From contig CAJTJC010000009.1 in NCBI GenBank assembly GCA_910576655.1, positions 1-64,000 of the forward strand: a stretch of 64,000 nucleotides of DNA, read 5' to 3'. Source of the DNA: an uncultured Christensenella sp. Its GTDB lineage: Bacteria; Bacillota; Clostridia; Christensenellales; Borkfalkiaceae. This document shows, piece by piece, positions 52,430-60,522 of the stretch; position 1 is the stretch's first letter; every line of letters begins with the position of its first letter. The notes under the pieces are model-generated. The model was given only the letters and a program-made list of their open reading frames with translations, was not told the DNA's origin and searched no databases. The translations under genes and the position numbers were made by a program.

Positions 52430-52774
52430 ATGCCTGAGCTCGATGATATAAAAATGATTGAACTTATCGAAAAGTTCAAGGAAGATATAAACAAGATACA
52501 GGAAACGCGCAGCGCAAAGCTGTTTAAATCGGCAAGCGCTGACCTACAAAAGATTTACAATTTTCATCTTGCAAATGACAAAGCTTTCAGAAGAGTACAG
52601 CACAATTTGAAAAATCTGTACACGTCCTTCAACTACGCCGCGGTAATCGTCAACGACGCGCTTAAAAAGCGCACCATGGGCGCGGACAACGCCGAGCTGT
52701 TGGACGAATGTCTGGAAGTGATGCTTAGGTGCTGCATTGTAATAGTATCAACACTCAAAAACAAAAAGAAATAA
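52430..52774 (+). CDS. small helical protein downstream of rpoC, unknown function
   Basis: A 114-residue, mainly helical protein (IELIEKFKEDINKIQETRSAKLF, LKNLYTSFNYAAVIVNDAL, LLDECLEVMLRCCIVIVSTL). It begins 22 nt after rpoC with GAGGGG upstream and shares its composition, so it is co-transcribed with RNA polymerase genes. No family recognised; ribosomal protein genes normally found here are absent. Confidence 0.6.
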   Translation: MPELDDIKMIELIEKFKEDINKIQETRSAKLFKSASADLQKIYNFHLANDKAFRRVQHNLKNLYTSFNYAAVIVNDALKKRTMGADNAELLDECLEVMLRCCIVIVSTLKNKKK

Positions 52775-52808
52775 AAAAAGAGACGGAATTTCTTCCGTCT
52801 CTTTTTTA
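52775..52808 (+). terminator. rpoBC operon terminator
   Basis: AAAAAGAGACGGAA (52775-52788) pairs with TTCCGTCTCTTTTT (52793-52806). Confidence 0.92.
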
Positions 52809-52811
52809 TTG

Positions 52812-52858
52812 AAAACGACACCCCCGCAGCGGTTATTCCGCTTCGGGGGTGTCGTTTT
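52812..52858 (-). terminator. terminator hairpin spanning the stop codon of the DUF368 gene
   Basis: A 15-bp perfect stem (52812-52826 with 52844-52858, core CGACACCCCCG) encloses the stop codon at 52833-52835; on the minus strand it ends in TTTT. Confidence 0.7.
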
Positions 52859-53759
52859 GCTCGTTCGGTTGTTGTTCGGTTTGTCTGTATTTATGCTCGA
52901 CGAACGCAGTAAGCGCGTAAGCGCCTATTATTCCGAGTACGCATAGCACGCAGCCGACTACGATATGCGCTATTGAAAGCGTGGAATACTCGCAGCCCTC
53001 GAAGTTGTGGTCGTAGGTTATGAAAATCGCTGGGATTGAGCCGACCACGAACCCGATAATCGCCCAGTTCGTCGCGCGTGGGAATTTGCTTAAAAGCAGC
53101 TTCATAATCTTCGCAATACTGAAAAACCCGACTATTATTCCCGTCGCAAAGGTCAAAAGCACTAATGCGGAGTGCCCGAAATCAGTTTTCAAAAGCGAAA
53201 CCGTGTTTAAAATTTCGTTGTAATATCCGAATATCAGCAGCAGCATCGACCCGCTCACCCCGGGTACCACGAGCGCGCAGCTTGCAACCGCGCCTATCAA
53301 TATCAGTAGGAAGTATCCGTAAACAGGCATATCCGCGCTTAAATTTGCGCTGCCGAGGTTGGGGATAAAGCAAACGCCTATAACCAGCGCAAGCGGAAGT
53401 AATATAGAAAGAACGTCAAGCGCTTTAAACCCGTTTTTAATTCCGTCCTTAACCATTTTCGGGCACGAGCCGAGCATAAGCCCCGCGAACAGCATAACGG
53501 TGGGGAAGGGGGCGTGCTGTAATGCGTATTTAAGCGGGAAATACGCCGCCGCAACCGCAAGCACCGCGCCGAGCATTATCGGCAGCAGAGTTTTAACGCT
53601 GTTTTTAAAATCTTTAAGTATATTGCTTATAGCGCCGATAAGCTTATCGTATACGTTCATAAGCACTGCAAGCGTTCCGCCGCTGACGCCGGGGATAATC
53701 ATTGCAACGCCTATCGCCGCGCCCTTTGCCGTATCCAGCAAAAAATTTTTGAATTTCAT
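52833..53759 (-). CDS. DUF368 membrane protein (PopT-type undecaprenyl-phosphate translocase)
   Basis: A 308-residue membrane protein with about eight helices and the DUF368 opening AKGAAIGVAMIIPGVSGGTLAVLMNVYDKLI plus the inverted-repeat partner ASCALVVPGVSGSMLLLIFGYY. DUF368 proteins (PopT) return undecaprenyl phosphate across the membrane for reuse in wall synthesis. It follows the EFR1 gene by 4 nt in a three-gene unit. Confidence 0.9.
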   Translation of the reverse strand: MKFKNFLLDTAKGAAIGVAMIIPGVSGGTLAVLMNVYDKLIGAISNILKDFKNSVKTLLPIMLGAVLAVAAAYFPLKYALQHAPFPTVMLFAGLMLGSCPKMVKDGIKNGFKALDVLSILLPLALVIGVCFIPNLGSANLSADMPVYGYFLLILIGAVASCALVVPGVSGSMLLLIFGYYNEILNTVSLLKTDFGHSALVLLTFATGIIVGFFSIAKIMKLLLSKFPRATNWAIIGFVVGSIPAIFITYDHNFEGCEYSTLSIAHIVVGCVLCVLGIIGAYALTAFVEHKYRQTEQQPNEQNDTPEAE

Positions 53760-53763
53760 TATT

Positions 53764-54666
53764 TTAATCTATGAAGTCGGCGACGTTTATATTCGCCTGT
53801 TCAAGCTGAGCGTCGCATTCCCTGTAATACTTTTTATAAAGCCTGTAAATACCTTTCGCCCTGTCGGGGACTAAGGGGAAGTAAAGGCTTTCGTCCTTTT
53901 TAAGCTCGTTAAGGCGGTAGCTTCCGTTGACCTTCCAGAACCTGAACAGACCTACCGAAATAGCGTCCGTCGGGCACTGAAACGAACAGCCCATACAAAG
54001 CACGCAGTCCGTCCCGAAATCGAATTTGCCGTCTTTATAAGTGATGTTTGCCTGCGGGCAGGTCTTAACGCATCTTTCGCAGTGCACGCATTTGCTTGCG
54101 TTCACCTTGAAAAGCGGACCGTGCACGTGTGTAAACGGCTGCTCGATAACTCTGAACACCGCGGAAAATATCTTCTTGAAAATACTTTGGTTTGTATTTT
54201 CGCGTAAGCCGTTTTCTATCTGACGCGCGTTCAGCATTACCATAGCCTGCGTATAAATCCACATCTGCTTAGCCATTTCGTCGGAATGGCGGTAAATCAT
54301 ATTGTACGGCATAACGTAGTGGCGTTCGAACAGAACATCGCCGCCCTTGTCTTTGAGTATTTTAATAAGCTTTTGCGACGAGCCGTCGTTAAGGTGCAGC
54401 CCCTCGCCCGAGGTTTTGAATACGAAAGTCCGCTTACCCGACAGCTCGGGCAGCGCCTTTGCAAATTTCAATATCGGCTCCGGCGCGCTGAACGCGTGTA
54501 TCGGATAGCCTAAGCCTATTAAGTCGAAATCCGCGGGTGCGGGCGGGGCGGGGCTTCTTTTGGCTATTCTGTAAACCGTAACGTCGGCGTTTAGATATTG
54601 CTTGTAAAGCGCCGCCACTTTAAGCGTGTTTCCCGTACCTGAAAAAACGTATAATGCTACTCTCAT
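53764..54666 (-). CDS. EFR1 family flavodoxin-ferredoxin protein
   Basis: A 300-residue fusion: an N-terminal flavodoxin-like FMN domain (YVFSGTGNTLKVA, GLGYPIHAFSAPEPIL, KTSGEG) and a C-terminal bacterial ferredoxin domain with two 4Fe-4S motifs (CVHCERCVKTCPQ, CVLCMGCSFQCPTDA). These EFR1-type proteins are found in anaerobes and probably pass electrons to an unknown partner. Its start overlaps the epimerase-family gene by 4 nt. Confidence 0.9.
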   Translation of the reverse strand: MRVALYVFSGTGNTLKVAALYKQYLNADVTVYRIAKRSPAPPAPADFDLIGLGYPIHAFSAPEPILKFAKALPELSGKRTFVFKTSGEGLHLNDGSSQKLIKILKDKGGDVLFERHYVMPYNMIYRHSDEMAKQMWIYTQAMVMLNARQIENGLRENTNQSIFKKIFSAVFRVIEQPFTHVHGPLFKVNASKCVHCERCVKTCPQANITYKDGKFDFGTDCVLCMGCSFQCPTDAISVGLFRFWKVNGSYRLNELKKDESLYFPLVPDRAKGIYRLYKKYYRECDAQLEQANINVADFID

Positions 54667-56231
54667 TTGTTTACGATAAAATCGTCCTCGTGCTCGGAAA
54701 GGGGGTAAACGTCGTTAACCTCTTCCTTTGTGTGCGTGTCAAAATATACCTGCGCGTAGAACGGAATATCCGCAATCGCGCCGTAACGCCAGGGCTCGGG
54801 CTCGCAGCACTTAGGGCACCAGTAGCCGCCCTTTAATATAGTGTGCGGAGCCGACTCGAAAATATGCCCGCAGCGGCACTGCCAGCGTACCTTCTTGTAA
54901 ATATCGCCCGTCCTGTAATTTTCGTCAAGGCATTTGCCGCCCCTGAACTCGGCGGCTCCGTTTAAATCGGCAAAGTCGAGCTTTACAAGCGGCTTGCTTT
55001 CGTCGTAGCCGTGGTCGAGTAGCAGCGGCTTTGCGTTTTTAATGTTTTTAAGCGCCTCGTAATCTATTTCGCCGTTTTCGGTCTTGCCCTCGCAAAGCAG
55101 GGGATAGCCTTTCCAGTCCGTTCCTATTTTTTCGTAATTGTCGTAAGAGCCGTAAAACGCCTTTACTCTGCCGTCTATACGGTGCTTAATCCAGTACTTG
55201 GGTGCGTTCGTGTTTTTAAACAGCTTTTGAATTACAAGCTTTGATATAAGCGCGGACGGAACGATTTTCGCAAGCTTGAATATAGCGTACTTTTTGCCCA
55301 TACGCTTCCAGAAAATTTCGTTGTTTTCCGTGCGGAAGTCGAGAAAGGTGTTCAGCCTGTCGCTGTCGTAAAACCATACGCCGTGGAAGTTGCGCGCAAT
55401 ATTCCAGTTGGGCTTAAATATCTTTTTGGTGTGCAGCCCCATGACCGAAAAGCACTGCTCGAAGGTTTCGAATCCGCTTATACGGCAGTTTTTTCCTCCG
55501 CCGATATCGTAGATATTATTCCAGAACCCGTCAAGCTTGTTGCTTAAATCGTATTCCACGAGATGCCGTATAAGTATACCGCTGTCGACGTCCGTTACCC
55601 ATTCAAGCGGGCAATTCCAGCTCGTGTGGAACATAAGTCCGTCCTTCAGATTGTTTGCAAACATATACTTGTGCAGTACCGCGGTCTGTCGCAGCGATAC
55701 GAAGCATTTAAGCCCGCTGTCAAGAACGTATCTTTCGGCTTTCAGCTTATATTCCGAATACGTGTCGTAATCGCTTGAAATAATCGGGTCGCCCGCACGC
55801 CCCCATACGTGCGGGTAAGAACGGTTGCCGTAAACGGCAACCGTTGCAATATGCACGTACTTAACAGTGTTACCTTTTGCGATAATTTCGTCTACTAAGT
55901 TTTTCGTACCGACGAAGTTGCTAAGGTAGGTACCGTGCGGATTATGGTCCGACTTTGGCGGTATAAGCGCGGCGCAGTGAACGAGATAGTCCGCTCCGTC
56001 CAAAAGACGCACGCAGTCCTCGGGGCAGGCAATATCGCCCCTGAACGCATATATGCGCTTGCGGTATTTTTTCAAAAGCTTAGACACAAAAGAGGGAATT
56101 CTCTTTTCAGCTGAAAAGAGAATACATCTGACTTTAAAATTATTGTCGGATTCCATAAGGCTTTTGAGTACTTCGCCGCCCATGGCTCCCGTTACGCCCG
56201 TAAGGGCAACAGTCTTCTCATTGGTAGTCAT
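54663..56231 (-). CDS. NAD-dependent epimerase/dehydratase family protein with C-terminal zinc ribbon
   Basis: A 522-residue protein. An extended SDR domain (about 1-340) has GVTGAMGGEVL for the dinucleotide, DYLVHCAALIPPKSD, ATVAVYG and the catalytic YSEYK. The rest is unusual: a basic segment, then CRCGHIFESAPHTILKGG and YWCPKCCEPEP forming a four-cysteine zinc ribbon (about 455-480). It heads a unit with EFR1 and DUF368. The substrate is unknown; a role in lipid-linked or redox modification is suggested only by neighbours. The promoter predicts a leaderless start. Confidence 0.8.
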   Translation of the reverse strand: MTTNEKTVALTGVTGAMGGEVLKSLMESDNNFKVRCILFSAEKRIPSFVSKLLKKYRKRIYAFRGDIACPEDCVRLLDGADYLVHCAALIPPKSDHNPHGTYLSNFVGTKNLVDEIIAKGNTVKYVHIATVAVYGNRSYPHVWGRAGDPIISSDYDTYSEYKLKAERYVLDSGLKCFVSLRQTAVLHKYMFANNLKDGLMFHTSWNCPLEWVTDVDSGILIRHLVEYDLSNKLDGFWNNIYDIGGGKNCRISGFETFEQCFSVMGLHTKKIFKPNWNIARNFHGVWFYDSDRLNTFLDFRTENNEIFWKRMGKKYAIFKLAKIVPSALISKLVIQKLFKNTNAPKYWIKHRIDGRVKAFYGSYDNYEKIGTDWKGYPLLCEGKTENGEIDYEALKNIKNAKPLLLDHGYDESKPLVKLDFADLNGAAEFRGGKCLDENYRTGDIYKKVRWQCRCGHIFESAPHTILKGGYWCPKCCEPEPWRYGAIADIPFYAQVYFDTHTKEEVNDVYPLSEHEDDFIVNK

Positions 56232-56266
56232 AAAATTATTTTAGCAAATTAGTTTTTGGTTGTCAA
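56231..56266 (-). promoter_or_regulatory. promoter of the epimerase-EFR1-DUF368 operon; start codon at predicted transcription start
   Basis: Minus strand: TTGACA (56266-56261), 17 nt, TAAAAT (56243-56238), six bases, ATG (56231). Confidence 0.8.
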
Positions 56267-56316
56267 TCGTATAAAAAGGGTGATTACGGTCAATAAATCG
56301 TGCGGAGGACCAAAAT

Positions 56317-56505
56317 ATGGCAGAAATAACTTCTAAGGAATTACAGCTGATTTCCGACGCTTTGACTGCGGAGGGACTGCTTTGCAAAAAGGCAAGGGCA
56401 TATTCGAACACGCTTACCGACGTGGATTTGGCGGGAGCGGTGGCAAGAATTGCAGACGAACACGAGCAGCGCTATAACGCGCTTTTGAAGCTTATAGGGG
56501 GCTGA
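56317..56505 (+). CDS. small helical coat-associated protein
   Basis: A 62-residue two-helix protein (KELQLISDALTAEGLLCKKARAY and AVARIADEHEQRYNALLKLI) of the ferritin-like shape seen in short partners of CotF-type proteins. It lies 1 nt before the CotF-like gene and has GGAGG upstream. Likely a spore coat component by context. Confidence 0.6.
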   Translation: MAEITSKELQLISDALTAEGLLCKKARAYSNTLTDVDLAGAVARIADEHEQRYNALLKLIGG

Positions 56506-56506
56506 A

Positions 56507-56800
56507 ATGAGAATTACCAAAATGGATTGCTGTCTTAACGAGAAGGACACTCTTCAGGATTTGCTTGAATCCGAAAAGCAGCTTATGGCGCTTTACACCA
56601 CAGTTTTGTACGAAAGCGGCACCAACGCGGTGCGTAAGAACGTTTCCACCAACCTTTTGGGCGTTGCGGAAAATCAGTTCAACCTGTTCACGCAGATGCA
56701 GTCTCGCGGGTATTACGAGCCGCAGCCCGCTAAAAAAGCAATGATTGACGAGGCAAACGCCACGTTCAAAAAGCAGAAAAAAGAATTAAAGGCAAATTAA
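56507..56800 (+). CDS. CotF-like spore coat protein
   Basis: A 97-residue protein (KDTLQDLLESEKQLMALYTTVLYESGTNAVRKN, FTQMQSRGYYEPQPAKKA). The DxLxxEKxL and MxxxGYY(x)PxxA patterns are those of CotF-type coat proteins of the ferritin-like superfamily. It follows the 62-residue gene by 1 nt and ends in a terminator, so the pair is a two-gene coat operon. Confidence 0.8.
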   Translation: MRITKMDCCLNEKDTLQDLLESEKQLMALYTTVLYESGTNAVRKNVSTNLLGVAENQFNLFTQMQSRGYYEPQPAKKAMIDEANATFKKQKKELKAN

Positions 56801-56831
56801 AAAACGGCGGGGAAATTTCTCCGCCGTTTTT
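56799..56831 (+). terminator. intrinsic terminator
   Basis: AAAACGGCGG (56801-56810) pairs with CCGCCGTTTT (56821-56830), with an A run before and T residues after. Confidence 0.9.
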
Positions 56832-56982
56832 ATGATTTCTGACGTTGATTTGACACGCACAATTCTGTAAATTCTCGGTTTTCGGGATAAAATCTTGCTT
56901 TACGGCCTTTTTTTATATATCTACAAGTGGTAGAATTGAGTCAACAAAGGAAGTTGTTTTCCTGAATTTACGGAGGTTTATT

Positions 56983-58146
56983 ATGGAAAAGAAAACAACC
57001 GGCACGTTTATTTCCGCACTGAGGAAAGCAAACGGAATAACTCAACAAGAGCTCGCGGATATGCTGAACATTTCAAACAAAGCGGTCAGCCGTTGGGAGC
57101 GCGACGAATGTGCGCCCGATATAACGCTTATTCCCGCGCTTGCGGAAATTTTAGGCGTAACCTGCGACGAGCTTTTAAAAGGCGAAAGAATATTGTCTCC
57201 GTCCAAGCAGGGAAAGAGCGAACCGAAAGTAGATAAACAGATAAAAGCTTTAATTAACCGTTCTATCTCAAATTTTAAAACGCTGATATGGATTGCTTTG
57301 TCGCTTTCCATTGTCGGATTATTATGTGTATTCGGAATATCTTATGGATTTTCAAGACCTATTCTGGGTGTCATTTTGTTGTGTGTTTTTGCGGCTTCGG
57401 CGTTTATCACCACTGCAATCGGCACAAGCAGAATGACAGATATGAAGCATGAAAATACTTTGTTTGAAATTGTCGACGATTTATTAAAAGAGAGGTTTGA
57501 CCGTACTGTCTGCAATTATTCTTTTGTTGCCTTCTTTTTGTCCGTAGCGGTAATGGCGGTCGGCTGTCCGTTACTTAGTTGGGTGAGTAGTCCCACTGAT
57601 ACCGTTATAAAATTTGAAAAATACTTAATGTGTTTTGGCTTTAAAATACCTGTACTCGGGCTTTTGTATCTTCCGATTAAAAATTTATATCGCAGAATAG
57701 TAATGAAACAACCGGTTGAAAAGTCCGCATTGAAAGTAAATTCAAAACTTCTTTTAATGAATGCCTTACAACTTTCGACCGTAGCCCTGACTTATATTCT
57801 GTTCGCGGTTGGACCTTACATTGCAAAAGAGGTTGATTTTTCCGTTTCTAATCCGTTCATTGCCGTCGGAGGAATAGTTTTACCTGCATTGAATGCAGTT
57901 GTTTTCGTAATCTTTGTTTCATTGTTTAAGTCAGAAAGAAAAAAGTATTTATTCCATGGTTTAAGAAATTTATTTTTGACTATACCGTCGAGATTAGTTT
58001 TGTTATCATATTTAGTTCCTTTTCAAACTTACGGACAGTATTCGGGAATGGATATAGAATATTTTTTGTGTGCCTTCGGTTTGATACTGTTTATTATTTT
58101 AGTATTTATAATAATAAACAAGCTGACTTTGCAAAAGAAAAAATAA
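56983..58146 (+). CDS. XRE regulator with a large membrane domain
   Basis: A 387-residue protein. Residues 8-66 form an XRE helix-turn-helix (ALRKANGITQQELADMLNISNKAVSRWERDECAPDITLIPALAEIL, seen as separate helices). The rest contains about seven membrane helices from residue 98 on. The DNA past the helix-turn-helix is AT-rich. GGAGG precedes ATG 56983. A short inverted repeat TCTAC-N5-GTAGA (56920-56934) upstream could be its operator. The regulated function is unknown. Confidence 0.8.
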   Translation: MEKKTTGTFISALRKANGITQQELADMLNISNKAVSRWERDECAPDITLIPALAEILGVTCDELLKGERILSPSKQGKSEPKVDKQIKALINRSISNFKTLIWIALSLSIVGLLCVFGISYGFSRPILGVILLCVFAASAFITTAIGTSRMTDMKHENTLFEIVDDLLKERFDRTVCNYSFVAFFLSVAVMAVGCPLLSWVSSPTDTVIKFEKYLMCFGFKIPVLGLLYLPIKNLYRRIVMKQPVEKSALKVNSKLLLMNALQLSTVALTYILFAVGPYIAKEVDFSVSNPFIAVGGIVLPALNAVVFVIFVSLFKSERKKYLFHGLRNLFLTIPSRLVLLSYLVPFQTYGQYSGMDIEYFLCAFGLILFIILVFIIINKLTLQKKK

Positions 58147-58148
58147 AT

Positions 58149-58180
58149 AAAGCGGGGACGGCTTAGCCGTCTCCGCTTTA
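58149..58180 (+). terminator. hairpin terminator
   Basis: AAAGCGGGGACGGC pairs with GCCGTCTCCGCTTT over a 4-nt loop; the T tract is short. Confidence 0.55.
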
Positions 58181-58184
58181 AAGC

Positions 58185-58222
58185 TTGCGGTTGCTCAAAT
58201 TCCGTGTTATAATATTCGTATG
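58185..58222 (+). promoter_or_regulatory. GNAT gene promoter; start codon at predicted transcription start
   Basis: TTGCGG (58185-58190), 17 nt, TATAAT (58208-58213), six bases, ATG (58220). Confidence 0.75.
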
Positions 58223-58672
58223 ACGATAGAAAAGCTGAACGACCGCAACGCGGAAGAATATATTGAATATTTAAAACAGGCAATGAGCGAAGAGCCCGAG
58301 CGAATGACTGCTGACAGCGTCGATACGCAGGGTATAAAGGACAGAATTTCGGATTCGTTTTTTAATAATTCGGTATCTCTGCTTGCAAAGGATGGGCAAA
58401 AGGTCGTCGGGCGTATAGAGTATCATTTTTACGGCTGTATACAGGACGGTTATAAAATGGCATACGTAGATTGGGTCTACGTTTTGAAAAGTTACAGGCA
58501 TAGGGGCATTGCCCGCCGTCTTTTCGCCGAATTTGAAAAAGATTGCATAAGTAACGGAATTAACCAATTATATCTGATAAGGGCAACCAATGCCGAAGCA
58601 GACAAATTTTATAAAAGCTTTGAAAACGCCGAGCTTAGCGATTGCCCTCTTTTAAGAAAATATATTAAATAG
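58220..58672 (+). CDS. GNAT family N-acetyltransferase
   Basis: A 150-residue acetyltransferase. The acetyl-CoA site is VDWVYVLKSYRHRGIARRLFAEFE (R-x-x-G-x-A pattern, about 90-113), with LYLIRATNAEADKFYKSFEN at the C-terminus as in the family. The substrate is unknown. It has no ribosome site and starts at the seventh base after TATAAT, so it is probably translated from a leaderless mRNA. Confidence 0.85.
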   Translation: MTIEKLNDRNAEEYIEYLKQAMSEEPERMTADSVDTQGIKDRISDSFFNNSVSLLAKDGQKVVGRIEYHFYGCIQDGYKMAYVDWVYVLKSYRHRGIARRLFAEFEKDCISNGINQLYLIRATNAEADKFYKSFENAELSDCPLLRKYIK

Positions 58673-58699
58673 AACGCGCGCCTTTAAGGCGCGCGTTCT
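58671..58699. terminator. bidirectional terminator
   Basis: AGAACGCGCGCC (58671-58682) pairs with GGCGCGCGTTCT (58688-58699) between convergent genes. Confidence 0.88.
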
Positions 58700-58700
58700 G

Positions 58701-59369
58701 TTAGTTTAAATCCCAGTCAATCGGCTGTTTGCCGTGAGAAGTGAGATATTCGTTGGTTTTGGAAAAGTGTCTGCAACCGAAAAACCCGTTATAAGCCGAC
58801 AGCGGCGAGGGGTGCGCGCATTGCAGTATAAGGTGCTTTTTGCCGTCGATAAGCGGGGTTTTGCTTCTTGCGTTTCCGCCCCATAGGATAAAAACCACGT
58901 TTTCGGTGTTGTCAGAAATCAGCTTTATTACGCTGTCTGTAAACCAAGCCCAGCCGCATTTGGAATGGGAGTTTGCAAGATGCTCGCGCACCGTCAAGGT
59001 CGTGTTTAAAAGCAGTACGCCCTGCTGCGCCCATTTGGTCAGCTCGCCGCAGTTCGGCTGCTTTATGCCTAAATCGCTTTCCATTTCCTTATATATGTTT
59101 TGCAGCGACGGGGGCAGCGGAACGCCGCGCCGTACCGAAAAACAAAGCCCGTGCGCCTGATTGGGCTCGTGATAGGGGTCTTGCCCCAAAATTACCGCTT
59201 TCAGCCCGCTTACGGGGGTGTACCTGAAACAGTTGTACAATTCGTACATATCGGGATAGACGATATGCGTGGTATATTCGTTTTTCAAAAACTCGCGTAT
59301 TTTCAGATACCGCTCGTCTTTAAACAGTCCGCCGAGAAGCTCGTCCCAGCCTCCGCCCAAAGGTTTCAT
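58701..59369 (-). CDS. ung: uracil-DNA glycosylase (family 1)
   Basis: A 222-residue base-excision repair enzyme. LGQDPYHEPNQAHGLCFSV holds the catalytic Asp water-activating loop, LLLNTTLTVREHLANSHSK and WGGNARSK follow, and HPSPLSAYNGFFGCRHF is the minor-groove intercalation loop. It is the last gene of the fruK-sfp-mtnN-ung unit, 11 nt after mtnN. Confidence 0.95.
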   Translation of the reverse strand: MKPLGGGWDELLGGLFKDERYLKIREFLKNEYTTHIVYPDMYELYNCFRYTPVSGLKAVILGQDPYHEPNQAHGLCFSVRRGVPLPPSLQNIYKEMESDLGIKQPNCGELTKWAQQGVLLLNTTLTVREHLANSHSKCGWAWFTDSVIKLISDNTENVVFILWGGNARSKTPLIDGKKHLILQCAHPSPLSAYNGFFGCRHFSKTNEYLTSHGKQPIDWDLN

Positions 59370-59380
59370 AAGTAAGTCCT

Positions 59381-60037
59381 CTATTTAACCGATTTTATTA
59401 CGTCCTCAAGCCCGCCCCTCAGTGTGTTAAGGCATACGCGTAAGTTTTCCTTGTATTGCTCGGTCGTGCTGCCGCTGCCCGCAACGTCCGATATGATTTT
59501 GAACGCGTAGCATTTTATTTTTGCGTGCATGCACACCTGCGCAATCGCGGCGCATTCCATATCGCGCACGTCCGCTTGCAGAACCTCAGTCAGCAGCTTA
59601 AAGTCGTCCTTGCTATCGTTAAATCTGTCGCCGGTAGCAACTTTTTTTAAAAGATAGCCGTCGGCGCACGACAGGGGGAGGTAGTTGGTTTCACATTCGT
59701 CGAGCGTGCCTACGGCAGTTCCGTTTATTTGCGCCAAGTCGAAGTCGTACTGAACGGCGTTGCTAATAGCGTAAATTTTACCGACCTTAACGCCGTCGTT
59801 AAGCCCGCCCGCAACGCCGATATTTATTATCGTTTCAGCGCCCAGCTCGTCGACGGCTATCTGCGCGCCAATCGCAGCGTTAACCTTGCCAACGCCGCAA
59901 ATCACCGCTGCCGCGCGTTCGCCGTAAAGCTTGCCCACCGCAATTTTTTTGCCGCATACGGTAAAGCTTCTTTCAATCTTCATTGCCGAAATTACGGGTT
60001 CGGCTTCGCTGTTCATTGCAATTATAAAGCATTTCAT
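59381..60037 (-). CDS. mtnN: 5'-methylthioadenosine/S-adenosylhomocysteine nucleosidase
   Basis: A 218-residue nucleosidase that recycles SAM by-products. IIAMNSEAEPVISAM, VICGVGKVNAAIGAQ, NIGVAGGLNDGVKVGKIY, DMECAAIAQVC and IISDVAGSGS (catalytic Asp) are the family motifs. It starts by a 4-nt overlap with the phosphopantetheinyl transferase gene. Confidence 0.93.
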   Translation of the reverse strand: MKCFIIAMNSEAEPVISAMKIERSFTVCGKKIAVGKLYGERAAAVICGVGKVNAAIGAQIAVDELGAETIINIGVAGGLNDGVKVGKIYAISNAVQYDFDLAQINGTAVGTLDECETNYLPLSCADGYLLKKVATGDRFNDSKDDFKLLTEVLQADVRDMECAAIAQVCMHAKIKCYAFKIISDVAGSGSTTEQYKENLRVCLNTLRGGLEDVIKSVK

Positions 60038-60522
60038 AATAAAATAATCCTGTCTGTTTTTTGCTCCGTCTCAGTGCAAACGGCGTAAATTATACCGTCG
60101 CAGACCGCAATCAGCACGGCGCAGCTTACTTTTTCGCCGTCGCAAAGCAGCCGTCCGTCGGCGTATTCCAGCCTTTTCAAATCATGTGCGAGCGTTCCGC
60201 CGAGCATTTTTATATATGCTTCCTTTACGACCCAGTTTTTTAAAAATGCGGTCGAATCGTTTATTTCCGCCTGCTCGCGCGGACTAAACCGCTTTAAAAC
60301 GGCGTCGTATCGGCGTTCGGTTATTTTTTCAGCGTCTATGCCGACGGGGGAGTCGCTTACGACAATAAGCGCGGCGCCGTCGGTGTGGGTTACCGAAAAA
60401 CGGACGTCGCTTTCTTCCGTATACGGCTTGCCGTTTTGCGTGCGCTTTATTTCGGATACGTTCAGCAGGGCTTTTATCTTGTCGTAAACGCGTTCGTTTT
60501 TGGTTTTGTACAGCTTTAACAT
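60034..60522 (-). CDS. 4'-phosphopantetheinyl transferase (Sfp type)
   Basis: A 162-residue enzyme that activates carrier proteins. SVTHTDGAALIVVSDSPVGIDAEKI contains the GIDxE metal motif and FLKNWVVKEAYIKMLGG is the WxxKEA motif. It is shorter than classical Sfp but has both sites. The start at 60522 fits a TAATG overlap with fruK; a longer frame lies inside fruK. The carrier proteins it serves are not in the window. Confidence 0.88.
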   Translation of the reverse strand: MLKLYKTKNERVYDKIKALLNVSEIKRTQNGKPYTEESDVRFSVTHTDGAALIVVSDSPVGIDAEKITERRYDAVLKRFSPREQAEINDSTAFLKNWVVKEAYIKMLGGTLAHDLKRLEYADGRLLCDGEKVSCAVLIAVCDGIIYAVCTETEQKTDRIILL

